Positions 49,409 through 61,500 of a stretch of 64,000 bases of DNA are shown here, in pieces. Below the pieces are notes generated by a model. The model did no database searches. It was not told the origin of the DNA and saw nothing but the letters and a program-made list of their open reading frames with translations. How positions within the stretch are numbered: the stretch's first letter is position 1; each line of letters starts with the position of its first letter. The translations under genes were made by a program, and so were the position numbers. This stretch comes from Sphaerolaimus hirsutus (lineage: Eukaryota > Nematoda > Chromadorea > Monhysterida > Sphaerolaimidae), in assembly GCA_964036195.1 (NCBI GenBank), contig OZ038452.1, positions 13,572,704 through 13,636,703 on the forward strand. Direction: 5' to 3'.

Positions 49409-50705
49409 CATTGAGACAAAAGTGCTTTGAGACAACAGTAGCTTTGGTACAACAAAAATGCTCATTGAGACAAAAGCTACTTTGGTACAACAGTTTGTGC
49501 ATTGGTACAACTACCTGTGCATTGGTACACCATTTGTTGCTTTAATACAACAAAAATAATTGTGTCACTTTGATACAACATACTGTATTACCTCCAATAT
49601 AAGGTACACCTCGAATATAAAGTACCCTCTAATATAAGGTATAACTTTTGGCATTATTGAACCTGACGAAATAAATATACCGTATTTCCTCAAAATACCC
49701 CCCTCGAAATACCCCCCCTCGAAATACCCCCCCTCGAAATACCCCCTCAAAATGGACACTATGAACTTATAAACCCCACCCCTCGAAATACCCCCCCCCC
49801 CCGAAAATTTAGTGTATAGAGAACATAAATGACAAAGGCTGCGGTTTGTCATCTGGGTAATGCAAAACACACGTTTAAAAAAAATGACTCTTTTTTGTGA
49901 GAACAGTGATTATACGTCTACACACTTATACAAGTCTTTAGAGTCTTATCAATGGCGATTTTTGTTGCATTTTCGACGTCTGCGTACGTTTTAGACGACA
50001 ATTTAGTACTTGGTTTTCAAAAAATTTCTGGCGAAATAATAACCCCCCCCCCTCGAAATACCCCCTCGTTTAACCCCCCCCCCTCGTTTAACCCCCCCCC
50101 CTCGTTTAACCCCCCCCCTCAAAATTCTCACTCTGAAAAAATAAACCCCCCGGGGGTATTTCGAGGAAATACGGTAAGGCATACCTCCAATATAAGGTAT
50201 ACCTCTAATATAAGACACAGCTGGCTGCATGCCAAAATGCAAAAACAAATCATAAAAACCACCATAATAAATTGTATTAGGCCTGGTTCACCATTTTGTT
50301 ACATTCCAGTTTGATCAAATGAATTGCGTTGTTGTTCACTGTTGGTAACATGTTTGCAAAATATGTCGAAAACAATATATGGTATACCTCTAATACAAGG
50401 TACCCTCTAATATAAGGTATACCAAAATGCTGGAAAAAAACTGAAGAAATCAATATAAGGTATACCTTATATTGGAGGTAATACAGTAAATAATGGTGAT
50501 TAACCATTATTTATGTTGTATCAAAGTGACACAATTATTTCTGTTGTATCAAAGCGACAAATGGTGTACCAATGCACAGGTAGTTGTACCAATGCACAGG
50601 TAGTTATACCAATGCACAAACTGTTGTACCAAAGTAGCTTTTGTTTCAATGAGCAGTTTGGTTGTACCAAAGCTACTGTTGTCTCAAAGCACTTTTGTCT
50701 CAATG
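49409..50705. mobile_element. three-level nested inverted-repeat element
   Basis: The outer arms (49409-49580 and 50515-50705) are inverse copies of CATTGAGACAAAAGTGC and TTGGTACAAC-type sequence. Inside lies a TACTGTATTACCTCCAATATAAGG element (49581-50488), and inside that the TACCGTATTTCCTC element (49678-50176). Confidence 0.8.
49678..50176. mobile_element. innermost 499-bp TACCGTATTTCCTC element
   Basis: Deletion derivative of the 46295-47801 element, sharing about 150 bp at each side of its centre but lacking the Cys-rich frame. Confidence 0.75.
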
Positions 50706-51324
50706 GGATACCCCCCGGTGCCCGGTGCCAACTGCTGCTCGTACCGCCGCCGTTCCAGTTAACATCGCCGCTCCTGCGCAACACTGCAGCATCTTTTTAC
50801 ATAGCGCACTTAAATACTTATGCACACAGTGCGCCAGAAGTGTTAAAAGTACCGAACTTTTTGCAAAGTATACGTAAACGTTAAGTATTTATTTTTTATC
50901 ACACACCGACGCCCCGAGTATTTACTGAAAATGTAAGATATATTTTTTACTTTATTGACGATGATGAGTATACGTGAGTAAAATACGTTTTCCCTGGAAA
51001 ACGAAAACGTGAGTATTTTTGAGAAATTTTGCTCCAATTTTCACTCGAAATCACTAATTTCCATATATATTTTTTGTCAATTTTCATCTTCAAATTCGCT
51101 TATTTTCCGTTTTTTTTGCTATATATGATCTTATATACCCATTTTTGGGTATTTTTTATCTATTTTTGGTCTTTTTCACCCTTTTCTCACCATGCCTTGA
51201 AACGCCTATAAAATTGCCAACGTGAAATACGTTTTCAGTACCCGAGAACTTTCAAAAAGTATACGTAAACATGAGTATACTCGGCGTACGTGATACTCTA
51301 CCCTCGCACTGATTTATGTCTCGT

Positions 51325-51510
51325 GTTGGAAGCGTGCCAATGATTATTAAATCATGCGAATTCCGTAAAAATATGAAAAAAATTCATCGATGTGAATATG
51401 TTAATGAATAACATTATAACAACAATCAATTTTGTCATCTTTTTATGAAACTCGGACGCGTTAACCATCGTTGGCACACTTCCAGCGGGAACCACGCGTG
51501 CAGGGTGTAT
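51325..51510. mobile_element. TIR element, GTGCCAACGATGG family, copy 2
   Basis: Reverse complement of 3565-3746. The surrounding 50840-51620 is AAACGTATTTAC-type repeat and an AATCACTAATTTCC low-complexity tract. Confidence 0.55.
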
Positions 51511-51708
51511 AGTAACCGGAGTATACAAGAACTCGTTTACGGAGGAAACGTAAACGTATTTACTCTGTACTCGGGTATACGTACTTATGGAGTAAAACTA
51601 AATACGTTTTAACAACTACGCAGTGCGCATTGATGAACACAGTGCTGGCATAGGGCACCATTTCTAATCGTGATCGTTGCATTTTCATCCGGTGCTGCCG
51701 GCCGTCGA

Positions 51709-51908
51709 NNNNNNNNNNNNNNNNNNNNNNNNNNNNNNNNNNNNNNNNNNNNNNNNNNNNNNNNNNNNNNNNNNNNNNNNNNNNNNNNNNNNNNNNNNNN
51801 NNNNNNNNNNNNNNNNNNNNNNNNNNNNNNNNNNNNNNNNNNNNNNNNNNNNNNNNNNNNNNNNNNNNNNNNNNNNNNNNNNNNNNNNNNNNNNNNNNNN
51901 NNNNNNNN
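51709..51908. other. assembly gap, exactly 200 N
   Basis: All bases are N; the round length suggests a placeholder. GC-rich sequence right at the left edge (CCGGTGCTGCCGGCCGTCGA) suggests coding DNA may be missing. Confidence 0.99.
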
Positions 51909-52038
51909 TTGTATTCGTGATATCTGTCATATTACGTACTTTCATTTTCGTGTGACTCGATCGAACATATCTTATGTGCAGTCACCTAAACCAATCAACC
52001 AAATTCAAAAATTCATTCCTTGTGCTAGCATATGCAAA

Positions 52039-52488
52039 CAAGGACGTAGCCAGGGGGGGGGGCGGGCCGCAATCCCTTCCCGAGCCGGACCAAAAAATGT
52101 GCCAGAAATGGCACTTCCAGAAGACAATTTTGTCGACAGTTGTAAAAAATTTTGCGCGCAAGCGCGCATTTTCCCTTCACGTAACATATATTTTCGGCTA
52201 ATCAGTTTCCCAGCCTAAAAGCCAGTGAAATGGACCCAATTCCTGCCCATGTGGCTGTACTTGCCTATAAAATACAGGCATATACTGCTGTTTTGGCGCC
52301 AATGCCAACGCCAGTGGCGCCATGACGCTGGCGCCAGTCGTAGGCGCCACGCCATGGCGCCACTGGCGTTGGCATTCCCCTACTACAGGTTAAATTTTAG
52401 GGGGGGGGGGGCGCCGTCCCCCCCGTTCGCCGGGCTCCGTATACAATCCGCCCCCCCCCGCTCAAAAATTCTGGCTACTACGTCCCTG
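52039..52488. mobile_element. CAAGGACG-family element with exact 8-bp duplication
   Basis: CAAGGACGTAGCCAGG to CTACGTCCCTG, flanked by TATGCAAA on both sides (52031-52038, 52489-52496). It contains GCGCGCAAGCGCGC, a GGCGCC palindrome cluster and poly-G/C runs. The sister is 5223-5655. Confidence 0.8.
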
Positions 52489-52652
52489 TATGCAAATGAA
52501 GTATTTGTTTGAACAATTCCCCCGTGTAATATGAGTGCAAAAAATAATTCCCCCCTTAAGTCATATAATCATATTCATATGTCATGTCCAATTAATTCAG
52601 ATTAATGTCCAATAAAAATGGCATGCTATTGTAATCATAAAGCATATTTTGT

Positions 52653-54120
52653 AAACCCATGTTCACCTGGGTTGGGACACGTTTGAGTTTCCGATAAAGT
52701 TAAAATTTGTGCTCGATCGCGGGCATCCCGGGGAACTTGGCCGGCATCAAAAGATAGCCCCAACATTTGTCTACAAGTTCCCTTGGACACCCCCTGGCTG
52801 AACCCCCTGTGGGCCGTGTAAATGGCCCACACTTTTTTTTATACAAAAATGAACTGCTCACGTGGGTTGGGACATAAATACGTTTGGCCCATAAATCGAT
52901 TCTATTCTATCTTTCAAGGCCGGATTTCAACCTTGAAGACAACACAGTGTTGGCATACTGCCAGAGGACAATTCTTAATCAAAAAAATCAGATTTGGATA
53001 GAGTTATATAAACTCATGCTGTCAAGTGAGTTAACAGTCAGTTTTCTGTTGTTAACAATCATTTCTTTTGGTAAACTGACTTAACAAAGCCACACCCACT
53101 TCTCAGACATCCACTACACTCCCACCAACCAGAACGACCCTGAAAAGTGCAATGAGGCACTGCACAGTGAAGGGATAATCTCTAATGTGGATCGCTTAAG
53201 CACAGTTGGTGTACTGGGTAAGGGATTCTGGGAATTAAGCTGTGTGTAGGACACTGGAAACAAAATGTCACATTAGAGGAGAGTATGGTGAATTTTTTAA
53301 TATATTTTCCCTGCGCAATGAACCATCCAAAAAATGGAGAAACGGAGGTGCAAAAAAAAAGTGCAATTTTTTTACATTTTTATTACTAAATTTTTGATTT
53401 TTTCATTTCTAAGATTTTTGCACTTTCATTTCTCCATTTTTTGGATGGTTCATTGCGCAGGGAAAATATAAAAAAAAATTCACCATACTCTCCTCTAATG
53501 TGACATTTTGTTTCCAGTGTCCTACACACAGCTTAATTCCCAGAATCCCTTACCCAGTACACCAACTGTGCTTAAGCGATCCACATTAGAGATTATCCCT
53601 TCACTGTGCAGTGCCTCATTGCACTTTTCAGGGTCGTTCTGGTTGGTGGGGGTGTAGTGGATGTCTGAGAAGTGGGTGTGGCTTTGTTAAGTCAGTTTAC
53701 CAAAAGAAACGACTGTAAACAACAGAAAACTGACTGTTAACTCACTTGACAGCATGAGTTTATACAACTCTATCCAAATCTGATTTTTTCAGTTAAGAAT
53801 TGTCCTCTGGCAGTATGCCAACACTGTGTTGTCTTCAAGGTTGAAATCCGGCCTTGAAAGACAGAATAGAATCGATTTATGGGCCAAACGTATTTATGTC
53901 CCAACCCAAGTGAGCAGTTCATTTTTGTATTAAAAAAAGTGTGTGGGCCATTTACACGACCCACAGGGGGTTCAGCCGGGGGGTGTCCCAGGGAACTTGT
54001 AGACAAATGTTGGGGCTATCTTTTGATGCCGGCTAAGTTCCCCGGGATGCCCGCGATCGAGCACAAATTTTAACTTTATCGGAAACTCAAACGTGTCCCA
54101 ACCCAAGTGAACATGGGTTT
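52653..54120. repeat. 1.47-kb palindrome, arms about 700 bp
   Basis: The left arm from AAACCCATGTTCACCTGGG and the right arm ending AACATGGGTTT are inverse copies with scattered mismatches, centred near 53387 with a short T-rich loop. No protein-like frame is seen in either arm. Confidence 0.9.
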
Positions 54121-54619
54121 ATAATATACAGCTAAAGTGCACCCACATACTTGTGCAGTGTGAAACACCACTGCCAATGTGTTAGCCTGCTCTGATATCC
54201 TTATTTAAGCACTTTTCCATACTACACTTCACTTTAAGTCACAAATGTTCGACAAAAGGCGATATCCGTAATAAGTCGACATAAAACAGATATTTTTGAC
54301 AGAAATAACCACTTATAATGCTATCCCATGACACAACAGCCATTCTACGGCTATATGTAACATTACAAAGTACTGTCACCAGTCTGATTTACCTGTATAT
54401 GTTGACTCATGTCCATATCTGGGAGCTTTTAAAAAAACGGTCTTATTTTAAAATAAAACAGTTTTTGAAAAAAAGGTTGTTTTTTTAAAACCCTGTCGTT
54501 GGAAAAAACCTTTCTGGGCCATCCCTTATTTACAGTCATATACAGCGACGTGAATAGAACTTTCACATTTCCTGCACATTTTTACAGGATTTAAGGCTGC
54601 CGTGACCAGTCAGGCAAAA

Positions 54620-55440
54620 ATACCTGTTGCGTGAAGGAAAAATGCGCGCTTGCGCGCAAAGTTTTTTCAAACTGGCGACTTAATCGCTTCACGGAAGTGC
54701 CATTCCTGGCATATTTTTTGTCCGGCCCGGGAAGGGGGTGGGGGCGGCCGCCCCCCCCCCCCCGCCTGCGTCCTTGCGTTATGGCACAGTAAATCTGAAA
54801 ACTGCGGTAGGCGGTAGGGTGTCAAATTTCCGTTTTCCGTTTCCGTTTTCCGCAGGCAAATTTTTTCCGTTTTCCGTTCCGTTTTCCGGCTGCTGAATTT
54901 TTTTTCCTGATTTCCGTTCCGTTTTCCGGCCACTTTTTTTCCGTTTCCGCTTTTCCGGCTCATTTTCCGTTTTCCGGCTAAATTTTCAGTTTTTCCGCCT
55001 TTTTTCCATTTTCTGCCTCAATTTCCAGATTTTTCTGCCATTTCCGTTTTCCGCCTCAATTGTTCATTCTTACACCTCATTTTACCTTTTTCTGGCTCAA
55101 CTTTCTGTTTTCTGTTCCAGCAAAACTGGTAAGCATTCATGCTGATTGTCAATTATGTAACTTTTTTCTGTTTCCAGCAAAATTTCTGCAAATTTTTTCC
55201 ACTTCCAGCAAAATTTCAGCAAATTTTATCGATTTTCCGGCAAAATGTTAGCAAATTTTTCCGTTTCCGTGCAAATTTCCATTTGCCGTTTACGTTTTTC
55301 TGACCCCTTTTTACGTTTCCCGGCTGCAGAATTTTTTTTTCCGTTTCCGTTTCCGTTTTCCGCCAAGTGGAAATTTTTTTTCCGTTTTCCGTAAAAAAAA
55401 ATTTTTGACACGGTACGGTACAGTAAATTCTGCCAGCCCA
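54620..55440. repeat. GCGCGC hairpin element remnant plus TTTTCCGTTTCCG array
   Basis: 54640-54780 matches the CAAGGACG-type interior. 54820-55420 is an array of CCGTTTTCCGTTTCCG related to 26449-27355, starting at GTAGGGTGTCAAA. The unannotated DNA of 54121-54619 holds the GCTATCCCATG repeat. Confidence 0.65.
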
Positions 55441-55994
55441 GTGGCACGATATTCAAGCAACCACAACCCATCATGAATCAAGTGTTATAAGTGATAAGTA
55501 TTGGTGAAAAACTCATCCCTTAATAGTTTGCGTCATTTTACTTGAGATTAGGATTCAAACGATACTGGCTTTTCTATACCGATACCAGGACCAGGTGCCA
55601 CACGCAGACCATGTAAAATTACCTGTCAAATGTCATGCTATCAAGTTATGTAAAATTTCATGAAAAATTTAAAACATCCAGTAAAAAAAATAAAGATTAC
55701 ACCTTACATGACTCTTGACACTTTGCATGACACTTAACATTTTATAAGGCATTTTGCGGCTAACTTTTTAACTTTTGCGGCATATAAGGCTATTTTGGCT
55801 ACCATTTTTGGCTACCTATGTATGTGCTTATACAGTTTTTAGTCATTTTTCAGCTATTTTTAGCGATTTTTTGCTTATTCCTTCTACAGACAAACCTACC
55901 TTCGAATTTTGATGCTCAGCCATAGTTTACAATGGGCAACGCATGAATTATGGCAGGTCCGCGGTAAAAACTCGCATCTTCCAAATGAACCAAC

Positions 55995-58055
55995 GACGGA
56001 AATGGCCAGGCCGGCGTAGCCCCATCCCTCCTGCAGCTTGCAGGCTCCCTCCACTTTGCAGGCTTTGTCAGTGCTGCTCAGCGCCTTCTCGATCGCCGTC
56101 GCACTGGTGACGGTGCCCACGCCGAACGCGTTGAACATCCAGAAGATGGTGCCGAACAGCCAGAACACGAACAGCACCGCGGTCGCGATGGTGTCCTGTG
56201 CGGTGTCACAGGTCAGTTGATGTATTGGTAAGAATCGAGATAAAAATTTTCACGTTTATGCAGTGTCACTGCAGTTTTTGCAACTTCCACAGATATTATC
56301 TGTCTACCGAACACACGAAACCACTTTATATATACTCGGCGGGCAGTACACCTAGTATGAAAACCTACCATAATTTAATGAATAAAATCTAGTGATAAAT
56401 TTCGTAATTAATTGTCCTATAGTAAAAGACAAAATGTTATGATGAAAAAACTGTATAATTTTCACTATTCAGATGGGTTATGGTAGGTTTTCATACTAAG
56501 TGTGATGTCCGCCGCGTATACCAATATACTGATCGTGTTCTATACCCACTTTTGGGTTATTGAAATTTTTTCATCAAAAAATTGATACTGTTTAAATCAA
56601 GCAGCATAGAAAATAATTTTTTCCCATCCATACACCTCTGAGCATAATATTAATCACAAAATGTGGATGTACCCTTAACGTCAAGACGAATGAGCGCAAG
56701 CAAACAAATTCCAAACATAAAAACAAGACCCAGCGACCGACCACGATAGCATACCGATCATCCCTCTCATATTTGTGCCACAGCACCAAGTACACGGCCA
56801 AAATGGCCAGGCAGTAGAGCATGGTGATCACGCCGACGAACACGAAGAACTGCGACGTGCTGGTGTAGGTCTCGTGGAACAAGGCGGCCGTGCCGGAGTC
56901 CTTGGTGCAGGAGTCCTTTGGCACCATTGAGTCTAGACTGGTTGGGTGGGGGGCCTAGTTAGTGGCGTGTGAATAGTAATTAGCTAATTGAGTTTGTGTT
57001 GTTCAGGCTCCCCCAAACGTCTGACTTTACCCTTGACATTGGTTTGGTTTCACTCTTAAAATCGCAGTTTTCAATGAAAAAGCCACTCCTCGCTTCACAC
57101 TGATTTAATGCACAATGTTCCGCAAATGTTGGAACGGATGATAAACTCATTTTGTTTAAATATATTATCCACGTCATCAATTTGCCAACGTTTACCTATT
57201 CGCCCTTGAACATTCCCCGAAAACATCCATCTTTCTACACACATGGAAGCGATTTTGCAAAAATTTTCACCCAAAATCGCCAATTTTAGTAAATATCCTA
57301 TTGCAGATTTTCACAACCAAAATCTTATTTCTTTACTTCAAACCCCATCCTAATGGAGGAGCGATTTACATTCATCTCAACACCGACAAAATCTCCACCT
57401 CAAATGTCAGACTATCAAAATTTTTTAGATAATAAACAACTCACGCGAAAGGGTATCCAAAACGTATAGTGACCTTCTCACAAGTGGAGACGTTGGACGC
57501 ATGATACGTGGTCTCGCGTCCGAAACCAACCAACGAAGAGAAGGCTATTATGGACAGCGGCTGAAAAACGGTGGCGGTGTGAGGTGACACTTGGAATGAT
57601 GCCAAACGGCGGCACCATCCCAGGGTGCTGAGCGAAGGTTTATTGGATGGCAGAATTTGGCGGGCTGGCGGAAGTTATGCAGCGTGTGCTAATGCGAGCG
57701 CCCTGGAATGGTGCCAAAAGTGTCCGACGGGACTGAACAATAGTGGCGCTGCGCACATTTGTTTTTTGCCGGAAAAATAACAATTTAGTAAACTCATTTA
57801 TCAGGTTTGAACGACAACCGGAATGAGCTGTTAGTCATCTTGACAGAGATCGCAAATAACACATTCCAGTAAACTCAGGTTCGCTCAGAAGCCGATAAAG
57901 GTTTATATTGTTTGCCGGTAGCCGTAGGCATTCCCTGGAAACTTGCCATATACCAAACAAAAATACCACAAATAACTCACAAGCTCAACGAGTCTGATAA
58001 AGCCCAGCGGCACCTTGAGCACGTCCAAGTTCAACTGCATCATTAAGCTGCCCAT
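55995..58055 (-). CDS. SYP: synaptophysin/synaptoporin-family vesicle protein, 3' end missing
   Basis: This is a four-pass MARVEL-type membrane protein of synaptic or secretory vesicles. Four exons on the minus strand are in phase: 58055-57981 (first coding part), 57560-57445, 56937-56742 and 56195-55995, giving 196 residues. The start MGSLMMQLNLDV followed by LKVPLGFIRLVEL aligns with the synaptophysin-like N-terminus (LKEPLGFIKVLEW). Exon 2 has the luminal loop and GYPF. Exon 3 has STSQFFVFVGVITMLYC (human SSAEFFVTVAVFAFLY). Exon 4 has the third span TIATAVLFVFWLF. The coding exon is preceded by an acceptor at 58075, so a 5'-UTR exon lies upstream. The expected exon with FGFLN..LW..N.WF and the cytoplasmic tail was not found; it may lie in or near the N gap, or the terminal exon may be 49408-49247. 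Confidence 0.85.
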
Positions 58056-58336
58056 GATGGATGCAGACTCGACACTGCAATCCAAAACACTTGGTGGGAA
58101 GGAAATGTTTACATGATAAAAATGACAAATCAAGGTGCAAAGTGAAATGGACAAAAATAAAACTGAAAAGTGGACTTATTTTGATGTAACCAGTCGATAG
58201 ATGGCATGCGAGGATAGACTATTACAGGCTACCGAAAGAAACATCGCATGAAGGGATTTCACTACTTTCATTTCATTATCGGAAGCAGTAAATAAAAAGA
58301 AACATGAAAAAAATGCCGAGGTGCATCCAGCAGTAG

Positions 58337-58342
58337 TTTATT
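58337..58342 (-). promoter_or_regulatory. candidate poly(A) signal for UQCRFS1
   Basis: AATAAA on the minus strand lies about 204 nt past the Rieske stop codon. Position and motif fit, but no transcript evidence is available. Confidence 0.35.
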
Positions 58343-58545
58343 ACAATTGACAAATCACAAATGCAAAATCCCTCATAGTCGGTCTACTTCACTCCCACCA
58401 AAAACCACGCAAATCAAATGTGCCAGCTTTCTGACAACTTGAGCTTAGCCACCACATTACATCTGTTCCTAAACAATATAAATTCTGAACTTTACACGCA
58501 CACGCTATGGATTGCGATTGCACAATCTACGGGGTATCACTTCAA

Positions 58546-61500
58546 TCAGTCAGTTTCGCCAATGACTATGGTGCCCTCGTCTTTGAATCGATAGGGTGGC
58601 ACCTCCAAGTTCAGCGGGGCGGGGCCCTTGCGAATGCGCCCAGCCGTGTCGTAGTGAGACCCGTGGCAGGGGCAGTAATAGCCGCCGAAGTCACCCATGC
58701 CAGCTGCAAGGGGAAGTAGACTTTAAACGGGATCCAATCTCGAATCCCGAACATTTTCGGAATTCAGCCATCCCGATCCAGACGACACAACCCCGAAAAT
58801 TTGAAATGCTACTTTCGATTAGGGATGGAAAATAGCGCTTTTTTTTAAAAAGCGCTTTTAAAAAACAGGCCTTTTTCAAAAAAATGTCAAGATACCTTAA
58901 AAGCTCCCAAATATGTTTCTGGTTCTGGTTCTGTGTCTACAGGTATATCACACGAGTGGCAGTACTTGTGAAGATATATAGCCATAGAATGGCCGTGTAA
59001 TCATGGGATAGCATTATAGGTGCTGATTTCTGTCAAAAGAATCTAATTTTATGTCGACTCGTTATGTATATCGCCGTTTTTGAATGTTTCTTGACTGCAA
59101 GTGAAGTTAGGCATGGAATAGTGCTTAAATACGGCTATAAGACAAGGCTAATACATGACTAGGGTTCAAACGGGATCCCGATCCCGGATCCCGTGAAATT
59201 CCGGGATTTAGCGATCCCGATCCTGAAACCCCAATTCCGATCCCGATCCCGAAATCCAAAAATACCAATCCCGATCCCGATCCCGTAAACTTTCAAACCC
59301 CGATCCCGAGAATCTCCCAAGTCCGGGATCCCGATCCCGGAAAAACATAGTGAAAATTATAAAAAGTGAAAAAATGACATTTTTGTGTGCAAAAATGTGA
59401 ACACAAACCCCCAGTGTCAATTTTATGTCACTTTTCTGGCATCCAACAGTGTTTTGAGACCTTTATGAACAACTGTGAATGCCAGAACAGTGACGAAAAT
59501 CTCTATCCCTAGACCCCAATCCCGATCCCGAAAAAATGCCAATCCCGATCCCGTGACCCCAATCCCGGCCAATCCCGATCCCGAAACCCCAATGCCGATC
59601 CCAATCCCGAAATCTCAAAATACCAATCCCGATCCCGAAACCCCAATGCCGATCCCGAAATCTCAAAAAGTGAATCCCGATCCCGATCCCGAAAAGTCAA
59701 TCCCGTTTGAACCCTATACATGACAGTGATGTTTCAGACTGTAGAAAAGTGTGTGGAAGCACATTGGCTGGATATTATTTACTACACTGACATATCACAA
59801 ATTACTATTACATTATACCATGCAGGAATAGAAACAATGCAACTAAAATGCACAAAACCAATGGAAACAACCACCAATGGCAATTTGCATTTGAAATTAC
59901 GCGCTTGCGCGCAAAACTTGCAAAATACCTAGTGCATAAGTGCTAAAAAATTTGCCTGCGCTTTTTTATATAAAAAAGCGCTGGCCTTCCCTACTCTCGA
60001 TCAAGAAAATTTCCAAACCATACTGCCAATCGATCCCCATAAAATTTCTCCAACCCCGAACACGGGAAGAACCATTTCTGGCGGCACATGCTGTGGCGCC
60101 TCTGGAAACACAAACTACAAAAGTGCCAACCCCTGACAAACCAATTGGCACGCAGCCAAGATGCGTACACACGCCGAGAGACACCACCCAGCTGGGGTTC
60201 TTTACTCTGTCGTCATCATGCTGCGGGTCGCGCAGCGAGTTCAAATCCACGGAGCGCTCCTTGTCGATTTCGCTCTGCGGCCGATGTCGCACGAACACCG
60301 GCTTGCCGCGCCAAGAAAACGTTTTGGTAATGCCTGTAATAAAAATTCTGCAACATTCAGAGGTCTAAGTCTAGAATGGGGGGTGATAGAGGTAGAGGGG
60401 GTTACCCCAACCCAAACGCTCCAGCTATCTATCTATCCCGACGCAATTTTTTTGGCGAATATCATCTGAAACCCCACCCTCAAATCGGCCATCCATCTGG
60501 AACGATTGTCGAGAACTTTCCTCAACATCGCTAACTTTTTACCCATTTTCACTTTCAAAATTACTAGTTCACGTGCTTTACTGCCTATTTTCAGCTATTG
60601 GTGTGCCTGTATTTTTATTTTTACCAATTTTTTTTCCATTTCTTGCTTGAACCTTGAAAACCCTATAAAATGAACCCCGCGAACCCCTTTTTTCAGCTAT
60701 CTATCCCTCAGGAGGAGCGATATATACGAAACCTCTCATAGGTCCAAATTTACAAGACCGCTGGCAACGTTCGTTCACTTGAACGTCAAATCGACGCAAT
60801 CGTCTAAGGAACCTTCATGAATGTCGGAGATGTTGACTTCAGTGTTGGCCAAGGCGACTTGGTCCATGGCCATGGACTTGTACTCGACCATGGTGCGCAC
60901 TGCGGCCTTGCTCACGTACAGGCCGAACACGCCAGCGGCGCCGTACGACAGGTAGGTGAACGCGCGTCTCTCGTCCTCGGACTCGCGCGCCGGCTTCGTG
61001 GGGTCCTTAGTGCTGTCGCGTCTGCGCCGGACAGTTCAACGCATTTGGCTACGCAATGCGGCTCAGTCGGCTAACTTTGTAAGGCCGCGTTTACACGGAT
61101 TTGTTCTGTGCGGCTTCGCTCACGAGGCTGCATAGAACAAATTCACCGGCAACGGGAAAAATAAGTTATCTAGTGCTCATTATTGCGTAATCTATAAAAC
61201 TTGGTAATGGCACCATGCAGTGAGTGAGGTTGATCAAATCATTATTGATCGAGGCGTCCGATCTATTTAATAATTAATTGTCATCCCCCAAAAAAGGGAA
61301 AAACCACGTATGACAAATTGGCAGCGTGCCATAAAGAAGCCTGCCAAAAATTATTTCCCAATCGCTATAAATAAAATAGCTATATAACCATGTATAAAGA
61401 CGAAAATAGTGATTATGAAGGTGAGAGTTGGCAAAATGTGGCTAATTTTAGCGATTTTGAGTACTTTGAGCGCTTTCACACTCACTCGTACGATACATAA

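Noticed and set aside
51670-52218. 182-codon frame across the N gap
   Set aside because: Most of its length is N; the remainder is CAAGGACG-element sequence.
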